In this document: positions 7,969 to 16,954 of the stretch, piece after piece
Layout: each line of letters opens with the position of its first letter
Position numbering within the stretch: position 1 is the stretch's first letter
Origin: an uncultured Eubacteriales bacterium
GTDB lineage: Bacteria > Bacillota > Clostridia > Christensenellales > Aristaeellaceae
Assembly: GCA_902790015.1 (NCBI GenBank)
Contig: CADAQF010000001.1
Coordinates: forward strand, 1 to 64,000
DNA: 64,000 nucleotides
Direction: 5' to 3'
Notes under the pieces: generated by a model
Told to the model about the DNA's origin: nothing
What the model saw: the letters and a program-made list of their open reading frames with translations, nothing else
The model's database searches: none
Translations under genes and position numbers: made by a program

Positions 7969-10242
7969 TCAGGTAACGGGGTGATTGCGGTAATAATTGA
8001 TCAGGCAGCCGTCCGCGATGATCTGTTTTTCGTCGGGCGTCAGGCTGCCGAGACTGACGGGGAAGGGCGTCACCGTTCCGTCCGCCTTGACGGCGTAGGC
8101 GGTGAATTCGGGCGTTCCTTCCAGCACGGCCTGGCGGATGCCCTTGATGAACACCCAGTCGCCCAGCGCGAAGACGCTTTCGTCCTTCACCAGCAGCGGC
8201 GCCATGCCCCAGTTGATGCAGTTGGAACGGTAGCGCTTGGTGGCGTATTCCCTGGCCAGGTTGGCGGAGGCGCCCAGCACGCGCTGGCAGCTTGCCGCCT
8301 GCTCGCGGGCGGAACCGTCGCCGGGCTTCACGGCGAAGATGGTGGAACCGATGTCCGTTTTTTCCGGATCGACCGCAACCACTTTCTTAAGCGCCTCATA
8401 TACCTTCCTGACTTCCTCGGGCAGGCCCTTGCCGGCGGCACGGCCGCGCTCGATCTGGCGGACCTCCTTGCTGCGGGCTACGTAGCCGGGGTCCTTGCGG
8501 CTCAGGGTGAACTCGCTGAGGCGCTCGGGGTTGGAACGGTAGGAAGAGGTCTCGCCGGAGGGGATCAGCTCGTCTGTCGTGGTGACCGGGTCGGTGATAT
8601 AGGAAACCACCTTGACCAGCAGGTCGTCCGTAAGGGCCGGCTGCTCGGGCCAGTCCTTGATGTTCGGGCCGAATTTGAGTTCATGCTCCGGCTCCGCCTT
8701 GCCAAAGCCCCAGTAGACGCGCTTGTCGTAAACGGATTTGTCGAACACGTAAGGATACTTTTTATAATCGATATCCAGATCCGTAGCCGGGGTCAGCCTG
8801 CCGCCGTTGATGGCCGTCGCCGCGATGGAACGGGCGTCCATAAGGCCCACCGCGCTCATCTGCCCCTCGCCGGGCTTGCTGCCCTCGCGGTTGGGGAAGT
8901 TGCGCGTGGTATGGCGGATGGAGAATTCCCCGTTGGCCGGCGTGTCGCCGGCGCCGAAGCAGGGGCCGCAGAAGCATTCGCGGATGATGGCGCCGGCGGC
9001 CGCGATATCGGCCAAAGCGCCGTTCTTCATCAGCTGCAGATAGGCGGGCATGCTGCCTGGATATACGCTCATGGTGAAGGCGCCGTTGCCGGTGCTCTTT
9101 CCCCGCAGGATATCGGCCACTGCGCAGATATTGTCGAACGTGCCGCCCGAGCAGCCGGCCACCAGGCCCTGATCCACCCAGACGCCGCCGTCGTGCACTT
9201 TGCTCACCAGGTCGATGCTCGCGCCGACGATCTGCCTGTTGGCCTTTTCCTGGCAGGCGTACAGGATATCCTTGGGGTTTTCCAGCAGCTCCCGGATGGT
9301 GATGACGTTGCTGGGGTGCATCGGAAGGGCGATAGAGGGCTCCACCGCGGAAAGATCCACATACACGCAGCCGTCGTAATAGGCGGCGTCCGCCGGAGCG
9401 AGGGGAGCATAGGCCTCAGGCCGGCCGTGGATGGTCAGGTATTCCTCGGTGACCTGATCCGTCTCCCACACGGACGACCAGCAGGTGGTCTCCGTCGTCA
9501 TGACGTCGATGCCGTTGCGGTATTCCATCGGCAGTCCGGCGACGCCGGGGCCGACAAATTCCATGACCTTGTTTTTGACGTAGCCGTTTGCATACACCGC
9601 GCCGATGATCTGCAGCGCCACGTCCTGCGGGCCGACGCCGGGCCGGGGTTCGCCTTCCAGGTAGATCAGCACCACGCCCGGGCGCGCCACGTCATAGGTG
9701 CGGCCCACCAGCTGCTTGGCCAGCTCGCCGCCGCCCTCGCCCACGCTCAGGGTGCCGATGGCGCCGTAACGGGTGTGGGAGTCGGAGCCCAGTATCATCC
9801 TGCCGCAGCCGGCCATCATTTCCCGGTTGAAGGAATGGATGACCGCCATGTTGGTCGGCACGTAGATGCCGCCGTACTTATGCGCGGCGCTCAGGGCGAA
9901 CATATGGTCGTCCTCGTTGATGGTGCCGCCCACAGCGCACAGGCTGTTATGGCAGTTGGTCAGCACGTAGGGCATGGGAAATTCCTTCATGCCGGAGGCG
10001 CGGGCCGTCTGGATGATGCCGACGTAGGTGATATCGTGGCTGGTCAGACTGTCAAAGCGCATCTGCAGGTGATCCATATCCCCGCTTTTGTTGTGCTTTT
10101 TCAGGATGCCGTAGGCGATGGTGCCCTTTTCCGCCTCTTCCTGTGTCACGGGATGCCCTGCCAGCCGGGCGGCTTCCTGCGCGCTGTCCGCCAGTTTGCG
10201 GCCGTTCACCAGGTAAACGCCATGGTCGTATAGTTTCAGCAT
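7969..10242 (-). CDS. aconitase-family hydratase (YbhJ type)
   Basis: A 757-aa [4Fe-4S] hydratase of the aconitase superfamily. It has the usual three ligand regions: TNCHNSLC near residue 94, GCSGGTFDN in the middle, and ECFCGPCFGAGDTPANGEFS, with the GSDSHTRYGAIG substrate loop. The C-terminal swivel domain contains RYRSNCINWGMAPLL. Length and layout match E. coli YbhJ, whose role is unproven. It is the last gene of the citD-E-F-tctCBA series, so it may interconvert the imported tricarboxylate (for example an aconitate) with citrate before lyase cleavage; this is inference. The start follows GGAGG at the right distance. Confidence 0.82.
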   Translation of the reverse strand: MLKLYDHGVYLVNGRKLADSAQEAARLAGHPVTQEEAEKGTIAYGILKKHNKSGDMDHLQMRFDSLTSHDITYVGIIQTARASGMKEFPMPYVLTNCHNSLCAVGGTINEDDHMFALSAAHKYGGIYVPTNMAVIHSFNREMMAGCGRMILGSDSHTRYGAIGTLSVGEGGGELAKQLVGRTYDVARPGVVLIYLEGEPRPGVGPQDVALQIIGAVYANGYVKNKVMEFVGPGVAGLPMEYRNGIDVMTTETTCWSSVWETDQVTEEYLTIHGRPEAYAPLAPADAAYYDGCVYVDLSAVEPSIALPMHPSNVITIRELLENPKDILYACQEKANRQIVGASIDLVSKVHDGGVWVDQGLVAGCSGGTFDNICAVADILRGKSTGNGAFTMSVYPGSMPAYLQLMKNGALADIAAAGAIIRECFCGPCFGAGDTPANGEFSIRHTTRNFPNREGSKPGEGQMSAVGLMDARSIAATAINGGRLTPATDLDIDYKKYPYVFDKSVYDKRVYWGFGKAEPEHELKFGPNIKDWPEQPALTDDLLVKVVSYITDPVTTTDELIPSGETSSYRSNPERLSEFTLSRKDPGYVARSKEVRQIERGRAAGKGLPEEVRKVYEALKKVVAVDPEKTDIGSTIFAVKPGDGSAREQAASCQRVLGASANLAREYATKRYRSNCINWGMAPLLVKDESVFALGDWVFIKGIRQAVLEGTPEFTAYAVKADGTVTPFPVSLGSLTPDEKQIIADGCLINYYRNHPVT

Positions 10243-10345
10243 GGAAATCCTCCGATAGTGAAGCGTCGTTGTGAAAAAGCGCCCCGGGATGCCCGCGGGT
10301 TCTTGCCGGACATCTCCGGGGTGCAGCCGTCAATACTCTTTCTGA

Positions 10346-11899
10346 TCAGGCCTTTTTGCCCCGCGCTTTTTTGATAAGCGGCATATAGAGCGGGCTTAAG
10401 AGCATCAGGATGCAGGCGATCATGACCACCGCGGCGATCGGGGTGCCGAACAGGGTGGAGCCGATCTTGGCCATGATGTCCCCAAAGCCCATGGGAGAGG
10501 TGACGATGTGCGCCTTCTGGAAGGCCTGGGAGAAATATTTCTCGCACATGCCGCCCAGCACCAGGCCCAGCACGATGGCCGCGCTGTTCAGGTGCATATA
10601 CTTGACTACGATACCGAAGATACCGGCGATGACCATGACGGTGACACCGACAAAGTTGCCCTCGGAGAAGGAGCCGATGGTGGCCAGCAGCAGGATGATG
10701 GGGCCCAGGTAGTAATAGGGGACCGCCAGGATCTGCGCGAACACCTTGGCGATGCCGATGGCGACGATGACCATCACGATGTTGGTGATGATCATGGTGA
10801 TGAAGGTGGCGCTCAGGAATTCAGGCTGGACGTTCAGCAGACGGGGGCCCATCTGCACGCCCTTGAGGGCCAGCGCGGAGGCCATAACGGCGGCCGCGTT
10901 GCCGCCCGGGATGCCCAGGCACAGAAGCGGCACCATGGCGCCGCCGGTGGCGGCGTTGTTCGCGGCCTCGGAGGCGGCGATGCCGTCGATGATGCCGGTA
11001 CCGAACTTTTCAGGATACTTGGAGAGCTTGTTTTCCATCGTGTAGCACATGAACGAGGCGATGGTTGCGCCCGCGCCGGGCAGGATGCCGACCACCGTGC
11101 CCACGACGGAGCAGCGCAGCAGCGTCCACTTGATGCTCAGCAATTCCTTCAGGCTGGGCATCTTGGTGTTGACCTTGCCTTTGGTGCCGCCCACGCCGTC
11201 ATCGGCGGAGAGGCGCTTTTTGGCGCCGGTCTGCTTGAGCACCTCGGTCACGGCGAACAGACCGATCAGCACGGGGATCATTTCCATGCCGGAAAGCAGG
11301 CTGGTCTGGCCGAAGGTCAGACGGGCCACGCCCGCCATGGGATCCTGGCCTATGCAGGCCAGCAGCAGGCCCAGCAGACCGCTGATGATGGTGGTCAGCA
11401 TATGCTTGGTATCCAGCACCACCAGGATGGACAGGCCCAGGAAGGTGATGGCGAACATATCGCCGTTGCTGAAGGCCAGCGCCGCCTTGCTCAGAGGCGT
11501 GGACAGCAGGAACATGACCAGCGCGGAGAACAGGCCGCCGATGGCGGAGGCCAGCAGCGCCACGCCCAGGGCCTTGCCGGCTTCGCCGCGCTGGGCCATG
11601 GGATAGCCGTCAAAGGTCGTTGGCGCGGAAGACGGAACGCCGGGGATCTTGAACAGGATGGCCGTGATGGAACCGCCGGTGATGGACGAGCAGTAAATGG
11701 CCGTCAGGAACACGATGGCGGGCACCGGGCCCATGGTATAGGTAAAGGTCAGGCCCAGGGCCACGGCCATGGTGGCCGAAACGCCGGGCAGGGCGCCGAA
11801 GATGGTGCCCAATACGATGGCCACGATGACCATCAGGAACATGGTGCCTCCGCCCCAGACCGCGCTAAGGCCGGAAACAAACATTTCACCCAAACTCAT
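10346..11899 (-). CDS. tctA: tripartite tricarboxylate transporter, large permease TctA
   Basis: A 517-aa permease with about 11-12 membrane segments and the TctA marks ALPGVSATMAVALGLTFT near the N-terminus and GILPGAGATIASFMCY with GIPGGNAAAV in the middle. TctA is the main transmembrane channel of a secondary carrier that takes up citrate-like acids together with cations, using an extracytoplasmic binding protein (TctC) and a small membrane subunit (TctB). It starts 15 nt after tctB, behind GGAGGGG. Its place between citrate lyase and a hydratase supports a tricarboxylate substrate. Confidence 0.94.
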   Translation of the reverse strand: MSLGEMFVSGLSAVWGGGTMFLMVIVAIVLGTIFGALPGVSATMAVALGLTFTYTMGPVPAIVFLTAIYCSSITGGSITAILFKIPGVPSSAPTTFDGYPMAQRGEAGKALGVALLASAIGGLFSALVMFLLSTPLSKAALAFSNGDMFAITFLGLSILVVLDTKHMLTTIISGLLGLLLACIGQDPMAGVARLTFGQTSLLSGMEMIPVLIGLFAVTEVLKQTGAKKRLSADDGVGGTKGKVNTKMPSLKELLSIKWTLLRCSVVGTVVGILPGAGATIASFMCYTMENKLSKYPEKFGTGIIDGIAASEAANNAATGGAMVPLLCLGIPGGNAAAVMASALALKGVQMGPRLLNVQPEFLSATFITMIITNIVMVIVAIGIAKVFAQILAVPYYYLGPIILLLATIGSFSEGNFVGVTVMVIAGIFGIVVKYMHLNSAAIVLGLVLGGMCEKYFSQAFQKAHIVTSPMGFGDIMAKIGSTLFGTPIAAVVMIACILMLLSPLYMPLIKKARGKKA

Positions 11900-11914
11900 T
11901 GTTTCTTCCCCTCC

Positions 11915-12436
11915 TTAGAACAGATTTTCCAGGAACAGCGAGAACGAACGGAGGAACGGCACCGTGCCGCGGGGCAGGTTTACGCTCAGCAGTCCGCTGA
12001 ACACGACGTGAAGCACGATGCCCAGCACCACGGCCACGATCGCCAGCAACCACCATTTTTTGGCGCCCAGCAGCATGCCGTAGCTGAACATCACCAGCGC
12101 GGCGGTGACCACGAAGCCCAGCGGCTCCAGGATCAGGGACGCTGCGACCAGGATCACCATGCCGATGAACATCCTGGACTTGAGGAACGCCACGGTATTT
12201 TTCCCGAACGCGGCGAAGGAGAATTCCGGGTTGCCCTTGTTTTTCCTGATGATCTTCCAGATGTTCAGCGCGATGCAGATAAGCAGCAGGATGATGACGA
12301 TTTTGGGCCACGCGTCGGGCGACATCACGTTGGGGTTTTTCAGGTAGCTCTTGGGAACCTTGGCCTCGAGAACGTGCGTGAAGTAGGTGACCCCCAGAAA
12401 CACGAACAGGAGGCAGTTACAGATCAACTCAAACAA
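11915..12436 (-). CDS. tctB: tripartite tricarboxylate transporter, small subunit TctB
   Basis: A 173-aa protein with four hydrophobic segments (about 5-22, 45-62, 95-125, 130-155), the usual size and topology of TctB. The start is a TTG behind AAGAGGAG. TctB families are poorly conserved, so the call rests mostly on position between tctC and tctA and on topology. Confidence 0.82.
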   Translation of the reverse strand: MFELICNCLLFVFLGVTYFTHVLEAKVPKSYLKNPNVMSPDAWPKIVIILLLICIALNIWKIIRKNKGNPEFSFAAFGKNTVAFLKSRMFIGMVILVAASLILEPLGFVVTAALVMFSYGMLLGAKKWWLLAIVAVVLGIVLHVVFSGLLSVNLPRGTVPFLRSFSLFLENLF

Positions 12437-12520
12437 AGGATGTCAACTCCTCTTCATTTGATCTTTGTTATTCCTTTCGGCCGGACGGGGCCTATTGACC
12501 GGGCCGCCCTTCAGCCGACA

Positions 12521-12550
12521 GCCGGGGAAGAGAAAATCCTCTTCCCCGGC
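12521..12550 (-). other. intercistronic hairpin between tctC and tctB
   Basis: A perfect 12-bp stem GCCGGGGAAGAG / CTCTTCCCCGGC with a 6-nt loop sits 24 nt past the tctC stop. With no T-run on the minus strand, it is likely an RNA-stabilising or partial-termination element, which would let the binding protein be made in excess over the permease subunits. Confidence 0.6.
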
Positions 12551-12573
12551 CTTTGAATAACCTGTGAGGGGGA

Positions 12574-13569
12574 TTACTTCAGGTCGTCGTAATCCTTTTC
12601 CAGGGTCTCCTGTTCGAACATGTAGTCGCGCAGGTCCTTGTACTCGCTCTGGACGAAGGCCTGCAGCTCTTCGCCGGGAGCGGGCACGGTGCGCTGATCG
12701 TAAGCGGCGTTGCGCAGGAACTCGACCCAGGTGGGATCGGAGCGGCAGGCTTCGATAGCGGCCACGAGGGTGTCAATGGCGCCCTGCGGGGTGCCCTTCT
12801 TGGCGAAGATCGCGCGCCAGGGGCCGGCATAGCTGTCGATGCCCAGTTCGCCGGTGCACTCGCAGTCGGGATAGATGTCCAGGCGGTGCTCGCAGAACAT
12901 CAGCAGCGGAACGATGTCGCCGGACTCGATCAGGCCGCTCATGTCGTCATAGCCGCCTACGGACAGGTCGACGTGGCCGCCGGCCATGTCGCTGTTGGCA
13001 GCGGAGCCGGAGTCGTAGGTGACGGGGTTCAGGGCCAGGCCATCGGTGGCGATTTCGAAGCACATGCCGTCGACGCCGGTGGCGGTCAGCATAGCCACGG
13101 ACACTTCATAGGGATGGGCGGCGGCATATTCCTTCAGGTCGTTGAAGGTCTTGATGCCGTACTTTTCCATCTGGATGCGGGAGCCGGCCAGCATGTTGAT
13201 GGAGTGCACCAGGATGTCTTCGCACTCGAACTCATCCTTGAAGTTGAAGTCCATATTGTCCAGCATGTCCTGGATGAAGAGGGACTGGGTGCCCAGCAGG
13301 AAGGTGTAGCCGTCGGCGGGCTCCTTGTAGGCAAAGGTCGCGCCGGTCACGCCGCTGCCGCCGGTCTCGTTGCGGACGTCAACGCCCACGCCGAGGTAAG
13401 CGGAAAGCAACTGGGCCATCGGACGGATGGTGCCGTCAGCGCCGCCGCCCAGACCCCAGGGGCAGACGATGGTGATGGGACGCTCGAACTTCCACTCATC
13501 GGCGGAAGCGACGGCGCAGACGCTCAGCGCCATCATCAGAGCCAGAACCAGAGCAGTGATCTTTTTCAT
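12574..13569 (-). CDS. tctC: tripartite tricarboxylate transporter substrate-binding protein (TctC/Bug family)
   Basis: A 331-aa secreted binding protein with a signal peptide (about 1-23, cleavage after ASA) and the Bug-family start PITIVCPWGLGGGADGTIRP. The DVRNETGGSGVTGATFAYKEPADGYTFLLG stretch builds the ligand loop. Bug proteins bind carboxylates in a two-lobed fold. The gene lies 85 nt after citF and leads the three transporter genes; the ligand is probably citrate or a related tricarboxylate, judged from the neighbours. Confidence 0.92.
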   Translation of the reverse strand: MKKITALVLALMMALSVCAVASADEWKFERPITIVCPWGLGGGADGTIRPMAQLLSAYLGVGVDVRNETGGSGVTGATFAYKEPADGYTFLLGTQSLFIQDMLDNMDFNFKDEFECEDILVHSINMLAGSRIQMEKYGIKTFNDLKEYAAAHPYEVSVAMLTATGVDGMCFEIATDGLALNPVTYDSGSAANSDMAGGHVDLSVGGYDDMSGLIESGDIVPLLMFCEHRLDIYPDCECTGELGIDSYAGPWRAIFAKKGTPQGAIDTLVAAIEACRSDPTWVEFLRNAAYDQRTVPAPGEELQAFVQSEYKDLRDYMFEQETLEKDYDDLK

Positions 13570-13654
13570 GGAAACTCCTCCTGAAAAAATATTTATTTAA
13601 GCGGCCGCTCCTTGCCCTGGCCGCCTAAAATCGGGAAATAACGGGGCCGGACCG

Positions 13655-15214
13655 TTATTCGGGGTCCGGATCCTTGACCTGGCGGACGACGTCCATGATC
13701 GTGCCGTCGCGGGCCTCGATGATGCCTACGATACGGTCGCCGAACTGAACCGGCTCAGGCTCGCCTACGATGCTGTAGGCGATATCGCGCAGCTCCTCGA
13801 TGGTCTTGAGCGGCACGCAGTCGGCCTTCTGCAAAGCCTCCAGCAGATCGTGGCGGTTGGGGTTGACGGCGACGCCGTAGTCGGTCACGACGATATCGAC
13901 GGATTCGCCGGGGGTGGTGACCGTGGTCACCTCGGAGCAGATGGCCGGGATGCGGCCCTGCAGCAGGGGGCAAATGACGATGGTGCACTTGGCGCCCTGC
14001 GCGGTATCGGGATGGCCGCCCTGCGCGCCGGTGATCACGCCGTCAGAGCCGACCACCACGTTGCAGTTGAAGTGAACGTCCACCTCCAGCGAGGCCAGGA
14101 TCACGTAGTCCAGCCTGTTCACGAACGCTCCCTTGTTGAAGGGGTTGGCGTAAGCGCCGGCGGTGATGCGGTGATGGGCAGGGTTGATGACGTTGGAAAC
14201 GGTATCCAGGTCGAACGCCTGGGTGTCCAACAGCACCCGCACCATGCCCATATCCAGCAGGTCGCACATGGGCTTGGTCAGGCCGCCCACGCCGAAGCCC
14301 ATCTTGATGCCCCGCTCCTTCATGATGCGGGTCAGAGAGATGGTGGAGGCGATGGAAGCGCCGCCTACGCCGGTCTGGTAGGAAAAGCCGTCCTTGAAAT
14401 AGGGGGTGTTGACGACGACCTGCGTGCAGTATTCCGCCATCATCAGCTTGCGCTGGTCGGTGGTGGGCTTGGCCGCGCCGGTGGCGATCTTTTCGGGAAT
14501 GCCGATGGCGTCCACCACGCAGACGTAATCGACCTTGGTCATCGAGATATGGGCGGGGAAGTTCGGGAAGGGCACCAGGCAGTCCGTGATGGCCACCACA
14601 TATTCGGCGCAGTCGCCGTCCACGTGGGAATAGCTCAGCACGCCGCAGTTGGTCTTGCCGCCGATGCCGCGCAGGTTGCCGTAATCATCGGACGTGGGGG
14701 CGCCGATAAAGGCGATGTCCACCTTGGTTTCCCCTGTCACCAGCGAACGGACACGCCCGCCGTGGGAGCGCATGATGGCCAGGCCCTTGAGCTTGCCCTC
14801 GGAGATGGCCCGGCCGATCTTGCCGCGGACGCCCGAGGCCTCGATGCGGGTGATGGTGCCGTCCTCGATCATGGGCACCAGGTCGTCGTGGGCCTTGCCC
14901 AGGGAGGTGGCGGCCAGGGTGATGTTCTTGAGGCCCATCTTCTGGATCTCCTTCATCACCATGCAGACGATCAGGTCGCCCTCGCGGAAATGATGGTGGA
15001 AGCTGACGGTCATGCCGCTGTGCGCGTGGCACTTGACCAGGGCTTCGTGAATGTCCTTGACCAGCTTTGAGTGCTCATTGTCCATCACCGGGCGGATGAG
15101 GGGGCCCTGGCGGCGGAAGGGCACGCCGTTTTTATAGTTGTTGCCCTGGAAGGGCTCTTTGCCTGTCGCTTTGAGGATCTCTTCCGGGATCTCCCGGCCG
15201 ACTGCGTTTTTCAT
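13655..15214 (-). CDS. citF: citrate lyase alpha subunit (citrate:acetyl-ACP transferase)
   Basis: A 519-aa CitF of normal length. It exchanges the acetyl group on the lyase acyl-carrier subunit for citrate, giving citryl-ACP, which CitE then cleaves. Visible family stretches include HSGMTVSFHHHFREGDLI, AFIGAPTSDDYGNLRG and VVNTPYFKDGFSYQTGVGGAS, and a CoA-transferase-like second half. It follows citE by one base and lies upstream of the tct genes, so lyase and transporter are probably transcribed together. Confidence 0.96.
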   Translation of the reverse strand: MKNAVGREIPEEILKATGKEPFQGNNYKNGVPFRRQGPLIRPVMDNEHSKLVKDIHEALVKCHAHSGMTVSFHHHFREGDLIVCMVMKEIQKMGLKNITLAATSLGKAHDDLVPMIEDGTITRIEASGVRGKIGRAISEGKLKGLAIMRSHGGRVRSLVTGETKVDIAFIGAPTSDDYGNLRGIGGKTNCGVLSYSHVDGDCAEYVVAITDCLVPFPNFPAHISMTKVDYVCVVDAIGIPEKIATGAAKPTTDQRKLMMAEYCTQVVVNTPYFKDGFSYQTGVGGASIASTISLTRIMKERGIKMGFGVGGLTKPMCDLLDMGMVRVLLDTQAFDLDTVSNVINPAHHRITAGAYANPFNKGAFVNRLDYVILASLEVDVHFNCNVVVGSDGVITGAQGGHPDTAQGAKCTIVICPLLQGRIPAICSEVTTVTTPGESVDIVVTDYGVAVNPNRHDLLEALQKADCVPLKTIEELRDIAYSIVGEPEPVQFGDRIVGIIEARDGTIMDVVRQVKDPDPE

Positions 15215-15215
15215 A

Positions 15216-16115
15216 TCACAAATCCCCCTTGTACACGCCGGAGGCTCTCGCCAGCGCCAGCGTCCGTTTCGCGCCGTCGTAGAAGGCGATGTCTATCATC
15301 TTGCCGTCCACGGTGAACACGCCGATGCCCTGAGCTTTTTTGGTGTCGATCTCGCGGACCACCTTCTCGGCGAAGATGATGTCCTTGGGCTTGGGGGTGA
15401 ATATCTCGTGCACAATGGGGATCTGCCGGGGATTGATGATGGACTTTCCGTCAAAGCCCATCATATGGATGGTTTCCACGTCCCTGCGGAAGCCCTCCAT
15501 GTCGTTCAGGTTGGTATACACGGTATCAAAGCACTGGACGCCGGCGGCGCGGGCCGCAATGATCATGTGCTGGCGGGCGCCCATCAGTTCAACGCCGGTG
15601 CCGGAGATCGTGGTCTGCAAATCCTTGGTATAGTCCCCGCCGGACAGCGCGATGCCGAACAGCCTGGGCGAAGCCTTGCAGATGTCAAAGGCGTTCATCA
15701 CGCCGCGGGCGGATTCCAGCGCGGCCATGATCAGCGTGCGGCCTTTTTCCACATGGAATTCCTCTTCGGCGGCTTCCACCGCTTCCTCGACGCGGCGGAC
15801 ATCCTCGGGCGTCTCGGTCTTGGGGATGCGGATGGCGTCGCAGCCGCCGGCCACCGAGCAGCGGATATCCTCCCGCCACAGGTCGGTATCCAGGCCGTTG
15901 ATGCGCACCACGCGCTCCACGCCCCTGTAATCGATTTCCCTCAGCGCGTGGAACAGGGAATAGCGGGCCGCGTCCTTTTCCTTTTCGGCCACGGCGTCCT
16001 CCAGGTCCAGCATGATGGAATCGGGCTTATAAACATAAGGGTCCTTGATCAGGCTGGGCTTCTGGCAGTTCAGGAACATCATGCTCCGGCGGAGTCTTTT
16101 CAGGTTGGGGTTCAT
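15216..16115 (-). CDS. citE: citrate lyase beta subunit (citryl-ACP lyase)
   Basis: Cleaves citryl-ACP into oxaloacetate and acetyl-ACP. The 299-aa protein has the CitE marks RSMMFLNCQKPSLI at the start, DSIMLDLEDAVAEKEKDAAR and VRINGLDTDLWREDI, with the acidic metal-binding residues in LDLEDAV and AALESARGV. The start at 16115 (MNPNLKRLRRSM) is chosen over a longer reading because it follows GGGGAGG and overlaps the citD stop by 4 nt (ATGA), a sign of coupled translation. Confidence 0.96.
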   Translation of the reverse strand: MNPNLKRLRRSMMFLNCQKPSLIKDPYVYKPDSIMLDLEDAVAEKEKDAARYSLFHALREIDYRGVERVVRINGLDTDLWREDIRCSVAGGCDAIRIPKTETPEDVRRVEEAVEAAEEEFHVEKGRTLIMAALESARGVMNAFDICKASPRLFGIALSGGDYTKDLQTTISGTGVELMGARQHMIIAARAAGVQCFDTVYTNLNDMEGFRRDVETIHMMGFDGKSIINPRQIPIVHEIFTPKPKDIIFAEKVVREIDTKKAQGIGVFTVDGKMIDIAFYDGAKRTLALARASGVYKGDL

Positions 16116-16411
16116 ACGATCACACCTCCCCAGGGCAGGCCGTCCCTGACATCGGCGCTGCGGTACACCGCGCATTCCACCCGGGCTTTGATCGTGCAGT
16201 CCAGCGCGCCCTTGTCAACCACAGTGACTTTGGCGCTCGTCACGTCCAGCCGCTTCAGCGTTTCGCCGATCACCTTCCTGATCTGCTTGCCGTACTGACG
16301 GATCACCGCGCTGTCCAGATCCAGCGTGATTTCGCCTTCACCCGGCTCCACGGTGACCATGCAGTCGCTGGATTCCAGCGTTCCCGCCACCGCGGCCTTT
16401 TTGATTTCCAT
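16112..16411 (-). CDS. citD: citrate lyase acyl carrier protein (gamma subunit)
   Basis: A 99-aa carrier protein that holds the 2'-(5''-phosphoribosyl)-3'-dephospho-CoA arm. The attachment serine lies in AGTLESSDCMVTVEP near residue 14, as in known CitD proteins. It is the first gene of the leftward operon and overlaps citE by 4 nt. Activity needs the citX-citG fusion (arm synthesis and attachment) and citC (acetylation), both encoded divergently 1.5 kb away. Confidence 0.96.
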   Translation of the reverse strand: MEIKKAAVAGTLESSDCMVTVEPGEGEITLDLDSAVIRQYGKQIRKVIGETLKRLDVTSAKVTVVDKGALDCTIKARVECAVYRSADVRDGLPWGGVIV

Positions 16412-16462
16412 GTGCAGCCACTTCCCTTCGTGTTTTCTGGTGCATTTTTGTCCGCCGAAAAC

Positions 16463-16491
16463 ATTGTATCACGTTTTTCCGGTTTGGTAAA
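16463..16491 (-). promoter_or_regulatory. predicted promoter of the citDEF-tct operon
   Basis: Minus strand -35 TTTACC (16491-16486), 17-nt spacer, -10 TACAAT (16468-16463), about 50 nt before citD. The -35 is weak, as expected of an activator-dependent promoter. Confidence 0.6.
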
Positions 16492-16631
16492 GCAAAAAAA
16501 ACAAAGAACCAGCAATTTAGGAATCAATGAACCGTCCGAAACCCGTTAATGTCTGTGAATGCCGTGAGAAAAGGATCACCTGTTGCTGAAATCATCATAC
16601 ACACGCCGGACATATTTTTCAAATAGCTATT

Positions 16632-16661
16632 GGTTATCGGAATCCATACCTGAGGTTATCG
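16632..16661. promoter_or_regulatory. 22-bp-spaced direct repeat in the citD-lysR interval
   Basis: GGTTATCG occurs at 16632-16639 and 16654-16661, exactly two helical turns apart on one DNA face, between the divergent citD and lysR genes. It may be a site for the LysR regulator. The rest of 16412-16954 shows no gene apart from promoter elements. Confidence 0.35.
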
Positions 16662-16891
16662 TTTTCCGGCCTCCTCCCATACGGATGTGAGGGCGTTCGA
16701 TGTCCGTATCAGGCGATTATTTCCCTGAAAACCGGGTGCTGCAGGCCGAAATGGCCCCGGAAGGGCTGCATAAACCATTGTCCGGCATTCAGCAGCGATC
16801 ACTCCGGGTTATAGGTCATAAGCCCGCGTCCGCAGCCCGGATGCCCGGGATTATTTTACGAGCGATTGTTCCAATCGGCGGAAAAATGATG

Positions 16892-16897
16892 TATAAT
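16892..16897 (+). promoter_or_regulatory. -10 element of the lysR-citXG-citC operon
   Basis: TATAAT at 16892-16897, about 58 nt before the lysR start. No good -35 is seen at 17 nt; the best candidate, TTGTTC at 16866, has a spacer of 20. Confidence 0.45.
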
Positions 16898-16954
16898 CAT
16901 TGCCGTGAGAAATACCGCCGTACGATACGGCGCCGCTTCGGGGAGGTTTCCTTA

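Noticed and set aside
7981..10233. 750-aa open frame opposite the hydratase
   Set aside because: Antisense shadow produced by GC-rich third positions. The opposite strand carries all aconitase-family motifs.
10508..12556. 682-aa open frame opposite tctA and tctB
   Set aside because: Composition is Gln/His/Asp/Gly-rich without domains. It spans two real genes on the other strand.
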